This document shows, one piece after another, positions 8,172 to 16,150 of a stretch of DNA of 64,000 bases (positions within the stretch are counted from its first letter, which is position 1; each line of letters begins with the position of its first letter). This stretch comes from DATATV01 sp035551355 (lineage in GTDB: Bacteria > Actinomycetota > Actinomycetes > Mycobacteriales > Pseudonocardiaceae). The notes under the pieces are model-generated. The model was not told the origin of the DNA, searched no databases, and saw nothing but the letters and a program-made list of their open reading frames with translations. Both the position numbers and the translations under genes were made by a program. Location: assembly GCA_035551355.1 (NCBI GenBank), contig DASZNF010000079.1, forward strand, positions 1 through 64,000. Direction: 5' to 3'.

Positions 8172-9695
8172 TCAGCTCGCGCCGGGCGCCAATCCGGGCA
8201 GTCCGGCCGGCGCGCCGTGGGCCAGCAGCTTCGAGACCAGCGCGGTGTCCAGGTGCTCGGCCACCAGATCGCCGAGCAGGTCCAGCTGCGCCGCCCGCAC
8301 CTCGGCGAAGCACACCTCCGGCCCGGGCCGGAAATCGCGCCCGGCAAGGGAAGCCGCCCAGTCCAGCAGGGCGCGCCGGGCCGCGTCGTTCTCCAGCAGC
8401 CCGTGCCAGTGCGTCCCGGCCACCGGCCCGGCCAGCGCCCCCTCCGGCTCGCCGTCCGGAAGCGTCACCAGCCCGGGCAGATCGGCACCGCGCCGGCTCA
8501 CCTGGCCGTGGTGGATCTCGTAACCATGAGCGGGCACACCGAAGGCCGCCCCAGCCGGCTGAGCCAATGTCTTGTCCAGCGCGAAAGAAACGTCCAGGTC
8601 CAGCAATCCGAGTCCGGCGACCTCGCCCGCCCCGGACTCCACCTCGTCACTGATCCGCTTACCCAGCATCTGAAATCCGCCGCAGATCCCCAGCACCGGC
8701 TTGCCGGCCCTGGCATGCCCGTCGAGCGCGTCGGCCAAACCCTTGTCCCGCAACCACTTCAGGTCGGCGACGGTGGCCTTGGTACCGGGCAGCACCACCA
8801 GGTCCACATCGGACAGCCGGGATGGCTCGGTGACCAGCCGCACGCTCACGCCCGGCTCGCAGGCCAGCGCCTCCACGTCGGTGGCATTGGACACCCGGGG
8901 CAGCCGGATCACCCCGATCCGCAACCACTGCCCGGCCGCGGGCGGCGCGGGGCGGCCGACCACGCCGTCGGTCGGGTAGGACAGCGAATCCTCCGCGTCC
9001 AGCCAGATTCCCTCGTGCCAGGGCAGCACACCGAGGGTGGGGCGCCCGGTCAGCTCGGTCAGCCGGTCCACGCCTGGGGCCAGCAGCGCGGGGTCGCCGC
9101 GGAACTTGTTGATCACGAACCCGGAGATCAGCGCCTGGTCAGCCGCCTCCAGCAGGGCCAGCGTGCCGTAGAGGTGGGCGAACACCCCGCCCCGGTCGAT
9201 ATCGGCGACCACCAGCGCCGGCAGGCCGGCGGCCCGGGCCAGGCCCATATTGGCGATGTCGTTGGCCCGCAGGTTGATCTCGGCCGGTGAACCCGCGCCC
9301 TCGCAGATCACCACGTCGTACTCGGCCCGCAACCCGGCCAGCGTGTCCAGCACGGTGCCCAGCAGCTCGCGCTTGCGCGTCGCATACGACATCGCGGTCA
9401 CCTCGCCGACCGCCTTACCCAGCACCACCACCTGCGAACTGCGGTCGCCGCCCGGTTTGAGCAGCACCGGGTTGAACCGCACACTCGGCGCCAGCCCGCA
9501 CGCCGCGGCCTGCGCCGCCTGGGCCCGGCCGATCTCCCCGCCGTCGCGGGTGACCACCGAGTTGTTGGACATGTTCTGCGCCTTGAACGGCGCCACCCGC
9601 ACGCCCTGCCGGGCCAGCCACCGGCACAACCCGGTGACCAGCATGCTCTTGCCCGCATCGGAAGTGGTGCCGGCGACGAGCAGCGCGCCGGTCAC
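8172..9695 (-). CDS. cobQ: Cobyric acid synthase (glutamine-hydrolysing)
   Basis: The 507-residue enzyme amidates adenosylcobyrinic acid a,c-diamide at four carboxylates with glutamine and ATP, late in B12 synthesis. Visible parts: an N-terminal DTB-synthetase-like domain starting GTTSDAGKS with KAQNMSNNS, and a C-terminal class I glutaminase domain with nucleophile Cys in GICGGFQMLG and catalytic His in GTHWHGL. The GTG at 9695 overlaps the map stop by four bases (GTGA), so it is translationally coupled to map. No riboswitch is seen directly upstream. Length is normal for the family. Confidence 0.94.
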   Translation of the reverse strand: MTGALLVAGTTSDAGKSMLVTGLCRWLARQGVRVAPFKAQNMSNNSVVTRDGGEIGRAQAAQAAACGLAPSVRFNPVLLKPGGDRSSQVVVLGKAVGEVTAMSYATRKRELLGTVLDTLAGLRAEYDVVICEGAGSPAEINLRANDIANMGLARAAGLPALVVADIDRGGVFAHLYGTLALLEAADQALISGFVINKFRGDPALLAPGVDRLTELTGRPTLGVLPWHEGIWLDAEDSLSYPTDGVVGRPAPPAAGQWLRIGVIRLPRVSNATDVEALACEPGVSVRLVTEPSRLSDVDLVVLPGTKATVADLKWLRDKGLADALDGHARAGKPVLGICGGFQMLGKRISDEVESGAGEVAGLGLLDLDVSFALDKTLAQPAGAAFGVPAHGYEIHHGQVSRRGADLPGLVTLPDGEPEGALAGPVAGTHWHGLLENDAARRALLDWAASLAGRDFRPGPEVCFAEVRAAQLDLLGDLVAEHLDTALVSKLLAHGAPAGLPGLAPGAS

Positions 9696-10549
9696 GGCAG
9701 GGTGAGGATTTCCGCGCCGTCCTCGGTGACCACCAGGGTGTGCTCGAACTGCGCGGTGAGCTTCTTGTCCTTGGTGGTGACCGTCCAGTCGTCGGCCCAC
9801 ACGTCGTAGTCGATGGTGCCCAGGGTGATCATCGGCTCGATGGTGAACGTCATGCCGGTCCGGATCTCGGTGTTGATCTTCGGCTCGTCGTAGTGCAGAA
9901 CCGTGGGCGCACCGTGGAAGTAGGGCCCGACGCCGTGCCCGGTGAAGTCGCGCACCACGCCGTAGTCGAACCGCTTGGCGTAGGACTCGATGACCCGGCC
10001 GATCACGTTGAGCGCGCGCCCGGGCTTGACCGCCTTGATGGCCCGCATGGTGGCCTCGTGGGTGCGCTCGACCAGCAGCCGCGCCTCCTCGCTGAACTCA
10101 CCGGCCAGGAAGGTGGCGTTGCAGTCACCGTGCACCCCGCCGATGTAGGCGGTGACGTCGATGTTGCAGATGTCCCCGTCCTCGATCACCGTGGAGTCCG
10201 GGATGCCGTGGCAGATGACCTCGTTGAGCGAGGTGCAGCAGGACTTGGGGAAGCCCCGGTAGCCCAGGGTCGAGGGGTAGGCGCCGTGGTCGCACAGGAA
10301 CTCGTGCACCACCGCGTCGATGTCCTCGGTGGTCGCGCCCGGTTTGACCGCCTTGCCGCCCTCCTGCAGGGCCTGCGCGGCCAGCCGGCCGGCCAGCCGC
10401 ATGGCCTCGATGACCTCGGGCGTGCGCACTCCGTTGGTGGTGTCCCGCTTGGGCTGGGGCTTGTCCACGTACTCGGGCCGCGCGATGGACGCGGGCACGG
10501 ACCGGCGGGGCGTCTGGACACCTGGTTGCAGGGCGGCTCGAACGGGCAT
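9692..10549 (-). CDS. map: Methionine aminopeptidase, type Ic
   Basis: Removes the initiator methionine from nascent proteins at the ribosome. The 285-residue protein has the roughly 40-residue N-terminal extension (ARPEYV) typical of actinobacterial MapB. All five metal ligands can be seen: Asp in NIDVTAYIGG, Asp in GDCNATF, His in TGHGVG, Glu in TIEPMI and Glu in QFEHTL. SCCTSLNEVICHGIP is a further signature. The start lies ten bases after a 44-codon ORF, and the stop overlaps cobQ, giving an apparent MOSC-sORF-map-cobQ operon. Confidence 0.95.
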   Translation of the reverse strand: MPVRAALQPGVQTPRRSVPASIARPEYVDKPQPKRDTTNGVRTPEVIEAMRLAGRLAAQALQEGGKAVKPGATTEDIDAVVHEFLCDHGAYPSTLGYRGFPKSCCTSLNEVICHGIPDSTVIEDGDICNIDVTAYIGGVHGDCNATFLAGEFSEEARLLVERTHEATMRAIKAVKPGRALNVIGRVIESYAKRFDYGVVRDFTGHGVGPYFHGAPTVLHYDEPKINTEIRTGMTFTIEPMITLGTIDYDVWADDWTVTTKDKKLTAQFEHTLVVTEDGAEILTLP

Positions 10550-10559
10550 GGCCCCCAGC

Positions 10560-10694
10560 CTACGATGCCCCGGGCGCGCGGCGCGGCGACGTCTCCACCG
10601 GCTCGGCCGGTTTCCCGGCCGGTCCGGCCGGCGCCGAGGAATCGCGGTGGATCATCGGCCGCGCGATCACGTCGTTTTCGGACACGGGTTTCAT
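10560..10694 (-). CDS. Hypothetical 44-residue protein between MOSC gene and map
   Basis: A small ORF, unrecognised by me. It begins MKPVSENDVIARPMIHRD and ends in a Pro/Ala/Gly/Ser-rich tail. Its ATG shares one base with the TGA of the upstream MOSC gene (TGATG), and its TAG is ten bases before the map ATG, a layout typical of translational coupling. No membrane segment, cysteine or known motif is visible. Position argues for expression, but the gene could also serve only as a coupling spacer. Conservation in relatives would decide. Confidence 0.5.
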   Translation of the reverse strand: MKPVSENDVIARPMIHRDSSAPAGPAGKPAEPVETSPRRAPGAS

Positions 10695-11362
10695 CACGCC
10701 TGGTCGGCCAGGTGCCCGGTGCGTTTGCGGGCCAGTTGCTCCCAGTGCACGGACAGGCCGGGCAGGGCCACCAGCCGCGGCAGCAGCTCCGGCTTGCCGG
10801 TGATCGCCTGGAACGTGTTCTGGATGCTCACCCCATGGTCCGGCCGGTGCGCGACACGCACCGGATCACCCGTGCGGATCGTGCCGGGCACCAGGACCCG
10901 CAGGTAGGCCCCGGGAGCCGCGTGCCGGGTGAACGTTTTCACCCAGCCCGTCCGCTCCAGCCAGCCCGCGAACGTGCGGCACGGCACCCGGGGACACGAC
11001 ACCTCCAGCACCACCCGCTCGCCGACCTGCCAGCGCTCGCCGATCAGCGCATGGGTGAGATCCAGGTCCAGCGTGGTCAGGTTCTCGCCGAACACCCCAC
11101 CCGCCAGCGGCCGGCCCAGTTCGGCCTGCCAGAAGTCCAGGTCCTCCCGGGCGTAGGCGTACACCGCCTGCTCGTCGCCGCCGTGGTAACGCAAATCACA
11201 GACGGAATCCCCGCTCAGACCGCTGCCACCGGTGCCGCGCGGGCCCGGCGCGCGCACCTCGACCGGCTCGGTCACCGCGCGCTTGTCGATGCCGGTGACA
11301 CCGATGTCGGTGTGCGCGCTGGACCGGGCCGAGCCGACGTTGACGGAGAGCAGGTGCGGCAT
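10694..11362 (-). CDS. MOSC domain-containing protein (YiiM-like)
   Basis: A 222-residue stand-alone MOSC (molybdenum cofactor sulfurase C-terminal) protein. The MOSC core is visible with LSGDSVCDLRYHGGDEQAVYAYA and the conserved Cys in SCPRVPCRTFAG; the C-terminal helical part (about residues 165-222) resembles the 3-alpha region of YiiM, which detoxifies N-hydroxylated compounds with a molybdenum cofactor. FGENLTT is the usual family motif. It ends in a TGATG overlap with the small ORF. Function in this organism is inferred from family only. Confidence 0.85.
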   Translation of the reverse strand: MPHLLSVNVGSARSSAHTDIGVTGIDKRAVTEPVEVRAPGPRGTGGSGLSGDSVCDLRYHGGDEQAVYAYAREDLDFWQAELGRPLAGGVFGENLTTLDLDLTHALIGERWQVGERVVLEVSCPRVPCRTFAGWLERTGWVKTFTRHAAPGAYLRVLVPGTIRTGDPVRVAHRPDHGVSIQNTFQAITGKPELLPRLVALPGLSVHWEQLARKRTGHLADQA

Positions 11363-11405
11363 TGCTCCATGCTCGGTCAGAGTGACCGGCTCGGCAACGC
11401 AAATT

Positions 11406-11437
11406 GTGCCGGGGGCGGTGCGCGCCGCCCCCGGCAC
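11406..11437 (-). terminator. Strong hairpin terminator after the glucanase locus
   Basis: Perfect 13-bp inverted repeat (11406-11418 and 11425-11437, GTGCCGGGGGCGG and complement) with loop TGCGCG. It lies 17 bases past the stop of the first GH87 gene on the minus strand and is followed by AATTTG. It probably ends the minus-strand sugar locus, insulating the MOSC-map-cobQ genes. Confidence 0.75.
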
Positions 11438-11454
11438 AGGCAGAGTCCCCGTTC

Positions 11455-13785
11455 TCAGCTGGAATATGCCTGCAGTTCGGACAGTTGTCCGGCCGGCCAG
11501 CCGGTGTTCGCGGTGAAGGTCAACTTCAAGTACCGCAACGAGGTTCCGCTGGGCAGCGGGATCGTCACCGTGTTCCCGGTCGCCGGATCGAAGGTGTAAC
11601 CAGAGGATCCGACCACTGTGCTGAAGTTCGACCCATCCGTGCTGCCGAGCACCGAGAGGGTTTGCGTGCGCGTGCCCCACGCCGTGGACGGCGGCAGATC
11701 CAGCACCAGCCGGCCCACCGGCTGGGTCGAACCGAGATCGACTCCGAACCACTGCGGGAACGCGTTGTCCGTGCTCTCCCAATAGGAACTGGTGTTCCCG
11801 TCCACCGCGTTGCCCGGCGCGTAGGTCTGCGTGTAGCCGCTGGCCGTGGCCGACCTGTTCAACGCCAGGTTGGTGTTCGGCGGCGGTGTCGTGGTGGTCG
11901 TGGTGGTCGTCGTCGTGGTGGTTGTCGTGGTGCCACTGCCGGGGTAGGTGTAGACCGGCGTCGGCCAGTTGCCGCAGTACGTGCTCGACCACCCCGAGTT
12001 GCCGCTGCCCTGGGTGATGGTGAACGCGCTGCCGCCCTGGCAGTTGTAGATCCCGGCCGCGCCGATGTATTCCGCGGTCACCCCGGTGAACGAGGCCGAT
12101 CCGGTGCTCTGCAACTGCAACGCGAACGTACCCGCGCCGTCGATGTCCACATTGGACAGATTGACGTTGGATACGGTGCTGCCGATGAACTGGACGCCCT
12201 CGTAGGAGGAGTCGATCAGGTTGGTGTCACTGACATTGATCGTGCCCGACATCTGCGAGTCGCTGGCGTAGAACCACAACGCGCCCACGCCGAACTGCCA
12301 GTTCGGATCCAGCACCCCGGCCCGGATGGTGGTGTTGCGGGCCAGCGTGGTGGTGCCGGACAACGCGACCGAGGAGAACCGGTTGCCCACGTGCAGCCCG
12401 CCGCCCTGGGTCTGGGTGTCGGACACCACGTTGTCGGTGGCGCTGTTGTCGTGGCCGCCGTAGATCGCGATGTTGTTGGCCAGCATGGGAAGTTCGACCG
12501 TGTTGAACGAGAACGTGTCGTCGTGGTCGGCATTGCCGCCCGACCACATGGCCAGCCCGTCGTCCCCGGTGTTGCGGATCAGGCTCTGCGTGACGGTGAC
12601 GTGGCTGATCCCGTCGTGCAGGTTGATCCCGTCCGCGGTGGTGTCCTGGATGCGCACGCCGGTGACGGTCAGCCCGTCGAACGGGCCGTCGAACCACATG
12701 CCGACCTTCTCGTGCTGGATCCACAGGTTGGAGATCACCGAGCCGCCGCCCAGCGCGCCGCCGATCCCGTTGTCCTGGTCGCAGTCCACCCGGCTGCCGA
12801 CCTGGCCGATGATGGCGAAGTCGTACAGCCCGACGTTGCCACTCGCCCCGGAATTGCCGCCGACACCGCAACTGTCGGGTTCGCCGAGGCCGAACACCCC
12901 GACATCGGTCCCGGTCAGCACGGTGTACCACGGCCCGGCCCCGCGGATGGTCACGTTGTTCACGGTGAGATGGCTGTTGACCTGGAACGTGCCCGCGGGC
13001 ACCCACAGCACCTTGCCCTGGCTTTCCGCCGCGGAAATCGCCGACGTGAAGGCCGAGGTGGAGTCCGCGGCGCCGGTCGGATCGGCGCCGTAGTCGGTCA
13101 CCGACAGCGAACCGGAGGGCTGGGTCTTGGCCACGGTCTGCTCGAAGTCGGCCAGGTCGATCGTGTAGGACGGTGCGGTGTCGGCCGAATCGACCTGCAA
13201 CCGGACCTTGGTGCCGGCCGCCAAGGTGCTGCTGAACAGGGTGCGCACATCGTCGTAGAAGTGGTGCGCGTTGCCGTCACCGGGGTTGTTGGAAAACGGG
13301 TAACTGCCGTAGTACCAGGAGTACTTCGAGGTGAGCGACAGGTCGGAGTACTTGGTTCCGTTGACGTACAACGACAACGGCGCGGTCATTCCGGTACCGT
13401 CGGAGGAATCCGGGATGCTGTAGCGGAAATCCGCCGCGTTGGCCGCCGCGGTCAGGGTGAACTCGACGTAGCGGCCCTGGCCGGTCAGGGTCACCGCCTC
13501 GCGGCCGGAGGCCTCCCCGGCCAGGGTGCCCGCGGTGCGGACCGGGCCGATGACCGTGCCGTTGGTGGCCGCGTTCTCCGCCTCGTACTCGGTGAACGGC
13601 ACGGTCGCTCCGCGCCCGCCCTGAGCGAACGGAGACACCTGCGCGGCGTCGGACGCGGCGATGGTTGCGGGCTGGGAGTGACCCGCGGTGCTCAGCGCGA
13701 CCGCGGACAGCGTGGCCAGGGCGACGGCCGCCCCGAATCCGGCGAACAGCCGTGATCGTAGTGGATTCAGCGATTTTTCGGACAT
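11455..13785 (-). CDS. Secreted GH87-type alpha-1,3-glucanase/mycodextranase (paralogue A)
   Basis: 776 residues. Order: signal peptide (about 1-40), CBM6-like domain opening with YEAENA (about 65-210), a pectate-lyase-3-like entry VTDYGADPTG near 218, a right-handed beta-helix (about 225-610), a run of about 15 threonines, then a discoidin/CBM32 domain (about 640-776). Helix motifs TTADGINLHDG and NTGDDGLAMWS carry the clustered aspartates expected for GH87 catalysis. GH87 enzymes cleave alpha-1,3-glucan or nigeran. Assignment to GH87 is by remembered motif and architecture. Subtype (EC 3.2.1.59 or 3.2.1.61) cannot be fixed. It is the last gene before a strong terminator. Confidence 0.82.
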   Translation of the reverse strand: MSEKSLNPLRSRLFAGFGAAVALATLSAVALSTAGHSQPATIAASDAAQVSPFAQGGRGATVPFTEYEAENAATNGTVIGPVRTAGTLAGEASGREAVTLTGQGRYVEFTLTAAANAADFRYSIPDSSDGTGMTAPLSLYVNGTKYSDLSLTSKYSWYYGSYPFSNNPGDGNAHHFYDDVRTLFSSTLAAGTKVRLQVDSADTAPSYTIDLADFEQTVAKTQPSGSLSVTDYGADPTGAADSTSAFTSAISAAESQGKVLWVPAGTFQVNSHLTVNNVTIRGAGPWYTVLTGTDVGVFGLGEPDSCGVGGNSGASGNVGLYDFAIIGQVGSRVDCDQDNGIGGALGGGSVISNLWIQHEKVGMWFDGPFDGLTVTGVRIQDTTADGINLHDGISHVTVTQSLIRNTGDDGLAMWSGGNADHDDTFSFNTVELPMLANNIAIYGGHDNSATDNVVSDTQTQGGGLHVGNRFSSVALSGTTTLARNTTIRAGVLDPNWQFGVGALWFYASDSQMSGTINVSDTNLIDSSYEGVQFIGSTVSNVNLSNVDIDGAGTFALQLQSTGSASFTGVTAEYIGAAGIYNCQGGSAFTITQGSGNSGWSSTYCGNWPTPVYTYPGSGTTTTTTTTTTTTTTTPPPNTNLALNRSATASGYTQTYAPGNAVDGNTSSYWESTDNAFPQWFGVDLGSTQPVGRLVLDLPPSTAWGTRTQTLSVLGSTDGSNFSTVVGSSGYTFDPATGNTVTIPLPSGTSLRYLKLTFTANTGWPAGQLSELQAYSS

Positions 13786-13841
13786 GACGAACAGCGCCTT
13801 CCTGTGTGGGGTAGGCGAAGCGGGGAATGTTCAGGAGTGGA

Positions 13842-16118
13842 TCAGCTGGAGAAAGCCTGCAGTTCGGACAACTGCCCGGCGGGCCAGCCGGTGTTCGCGG
13901 TGAAGTTCAACTTCAGGTACCGCAACGAAGTCGTGCTCGGCAGCGAGATCGTCACCGTGTTCCCGGTCGCCGGATCGAAGGTGTACCCGGTCGAACCGAC
14001 CACCGTGCTGAAGTTGGACCCGTCGGTGCTGCCCAGGATCGAGAAGGTCTGCGTCCGCGCGCCCCACGCCGTGGACGGCGGCAGATCCAGCACCAGCCGC
14101 GTCACCGACTGGGCCGAACCCAGGTCGACTCCGAACCACTGCGGGAACGCGTTGTCCGTGCTCTCCCAGTAGGAGCTGGTGTTGCCGTCGACGGCATTAC
14201 TCGGCGGGTAGACCTGCGTGTAGCCGCTGGCCGAGGTGGTCTTGTTCAGCGCCAGGTTGGTGCCCGGCGGGGGCGGGGTGGTGGTCGTGGTGCCGCCGCC
14301 GCTGCCCGGGTTGGGGAAGGTGCAACCGGGGTAGGTGTTGTCCTGCCAGCCGGCGTTGCCCGAGCCGAGATTCACCTGGAAGCTGGCCGTGTTCGTCGGG
14401 TACGCGCAGTTGTAGATGCCGCCCACCCCGACGTTCGTGGCCACCACGTTGGAGAACGTCCCCGAACCCTGGGCCTCGGCCTGCAACACCACCGTGCCCA
14501 CGTTGTCGATGGTGGCGCCGTTCATGGTCACGCCGGTCACCGGCAGGTTGTTGCCCGCGCCGGACACGACCTCCAGCACGCTGTACGGGCTGTCGTCGAC
14601 GGTGTTGCCGGTCAGGTTGATCGCCACGTTCTGGATCGCGTAGTCGTAGGAGTCCAGCCGGATGGCGCCCATCGGGTGGTTCCAGTTGGGGTTCATCGCG
14701 CCGGTGCGGATCAACGTGTTGCCCGACACCGTGATCGTGCCGGCCAGCGGGGAGAATCCGTCGCCCGCGATGAACTGCTGGTTGGAGATGGCGATACCGC
14801 TGCCCAGTGCGTTGGAATCGGCGACGACGTTGCCGGACACGGTGTCGTTGGTGCCGCCGTAGATCGCGATGCCGTTGGCCAGGTTCGGTTGCACCACGGT
14901 GTTGTTGCTGAACGTGTCCGAGGTGTCGGCCGAGTACAGCGACCACATGGCCAGGCCGTCGTCACCGGTGTTGCGCAGGAAGTTGTCGGTGACGGTGGAA
15001 TTGCTGGCGTAGCCGTTGAAGTTGATGCCGTCGGCCGAGGTGTCGAAGATCTCGCTGTTCTCGATGGTCAGGTCGGAGTTGGTGTTCATCAGCCAGAACC
15101 CGACGTTGGTGTTCTGGATCCACAACCCGTTGACCACCGACCCGGTGCCCAGCGAACCGTTGATGGCATTGGCCGAACTGTCGTCGTGCCGGCCCACCGT
15201 GGAGCCGAGGATCGCGAAGTTGGACAGGTTGACCGGGCCGGACACCGAACCGCCGTTGGCGATCAGCTCGTTGGCCTTCACCTGCGAGTACCAGTTCCCG
15301 GCACCCTCGATGGTGGCCGCGTTGACCTGCAGGGACGAACTCACCACGAAGGTGCCCTGCGGAATCCACACCACCTTGCCCTGATTGTTGGCGTCGGTGA
15401 CGGCCTGGCGGAACGCGTTGGTGGAGTCGCCCGCGCCGGACGGGTCGGCGCCCTCGGACACCACCGAGATCGAGTTCGACGGCTGCGCGATCGGACCGGC
15501 CACCTGGTAGAAGTCGGCCAGGTCGATGGTGTAGGGCGCGGCGTTGTCCCCGGAGTCGACCTGAAGCCGCACCTTGTCTCCGGCCTTGAGCTGCTGGTTG
15601 AGCAACAGCCTGGTGTCGTTGAAGAAGTGGTGCGTCTTGCTGCCGGCGATGTTGCTGGTGGTGATGTAGGAGTACTGGGAGGTCAGGGAAAGCTCGCTGG
15701 AGTACTTGGTTCCGTTGATGTACAAGGACAAGTTGCCCGAGGATCCCTGGTTGAGCGCGTAGTCCACATCGATGGCGTTGGCCTGCGCGGTCAAGGTGAA
15801 CTCCACGTACTGGCCCTGCGACGTCAGCTGCACCGCCTGGCGGCCGGACGCCTCGGTGGCCAGGTCGCCCTGGGTGTAGTCCGGGCCGATCTTGGTGCCG
15901 GTGGTGCTGGCGTTTTCCGCCTCGTACTCGGTCATCCCGCTCACCGAGGCGCCCGCGCCGGACACCGCGAACGGGGACATGGCGGACGACTGCGCCACCG
16001 CGGGCGTCGCACCGAAGGTGATCACGGCCGCCGCCCCGGCCGCGACCACCGCGGCCGCACCAGCCGCGGCCAGTCTTCCTCTGCCGGACAAGTGCTTCGC
16101 GAACCTCGTTGTTGACAC
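13842..16118 (-). CDS. Secreted GH87-type alpha-1,3-glucanase/mycodextranase (paralogue B)
   Basis: 758 residues, same layout as paralogue A: signal peptide ending near AVAQ, YEAENA-type carbohydrate-binding domain, parallel beta-helix with TSADGINFNGY and NTGDDGLAMWS, a short Thr/Pro linker, and a C-terminal discoidin domain (about 622-758). The catalytic parts of A and B differ clearly, while the discoidin domains are nearly the same. GTG at 16118 is preceded by GAAAGGAAGG at nine bases. It follows the GH13 gene by 32 bases and precedes paralogue A by 56, consistent with one operon. Secreted, presumably releasing nigero-oligosaccharides. Confidence 0.82.
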   Translation of the reverse strand: MSTTRFAKHLSGRGRLAAAGAAAVVAAGAAAVITFGATPAVAQSSAMSPFAVSGAGASVSGMTEYEAENASTTGTKIGPDYTQGDLATEASGRQAVQLTSQGQYVEFTLTAQANAIDVDYALNQGSSGNLSLYINGTKYSSELSLTSQYSYITTSNIAGSKTHHFFNDTRLLLNQQLKAGDKVRLQVDSGDNAAPYTIDLADFYQVAGPIAQPSNSISVVSEGADPSGAGDSTNAFRQAVTDANNQGKVVWIPQGTFVVSSSLQVNAATIEGAGNWYSQVKANELIANGGSVSGPVNLSNFAILGSTVGRHDDSSANAINGSLGTGSVVNGLWIQNTNVGFWLMNTNSDLTIENSEIFDTSADGINFNGYASNSTVTDNFLRNTGDDGLAMWSLYSADTSDTFSNNTVVQPNLANGIAIYGGTNDTVSGNVVADSNALGSGIAISNQQFIAGDGFSPLAGTITVSGNTLIRTGAMNPNWNHPMGAIRLDSYDYAIQNVAINLTGNTVDDSPYSVLEVVSGAGNNLPVTGVTMNGATIDNVGTVVLQAEAQGSGTFSNVVATNVGVGGIYNCAYPTNTASFQVNLGSGNAGWQDNTYPGCTFPNPGSGGGTTTTTPPPPGTNLALNKTTSASGYTQVYPPSNAVDGNTSSYWESTDNAFPQWFGVDLGSAQSVTRLVLDLPPSTAWGARTQTFSILGSTDGSNFSTVVGSTGYTFDPATGNTVTISLPSTTSLRYLKLNFTANTGWPAGQLSELQAFSS

Positions 16119-16150
16119 GATAAGGCACCTTCCTTTCGATATCTGGGACA

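Noticed and set aside
11880..11935. GTC/GTG-rich run as a CRISPR or repeat array
   Set aside because: It encodes the threonine linker of glucanase A. There are no spacers, and the repeat is codon-level.
11404..16115. Long plus-strand frames across both glucanase genes
   Set aside because: They are antisense to proteins with clear signal peptides and domains. Arg/Gly/His-rich composition is typical of GC shadows.
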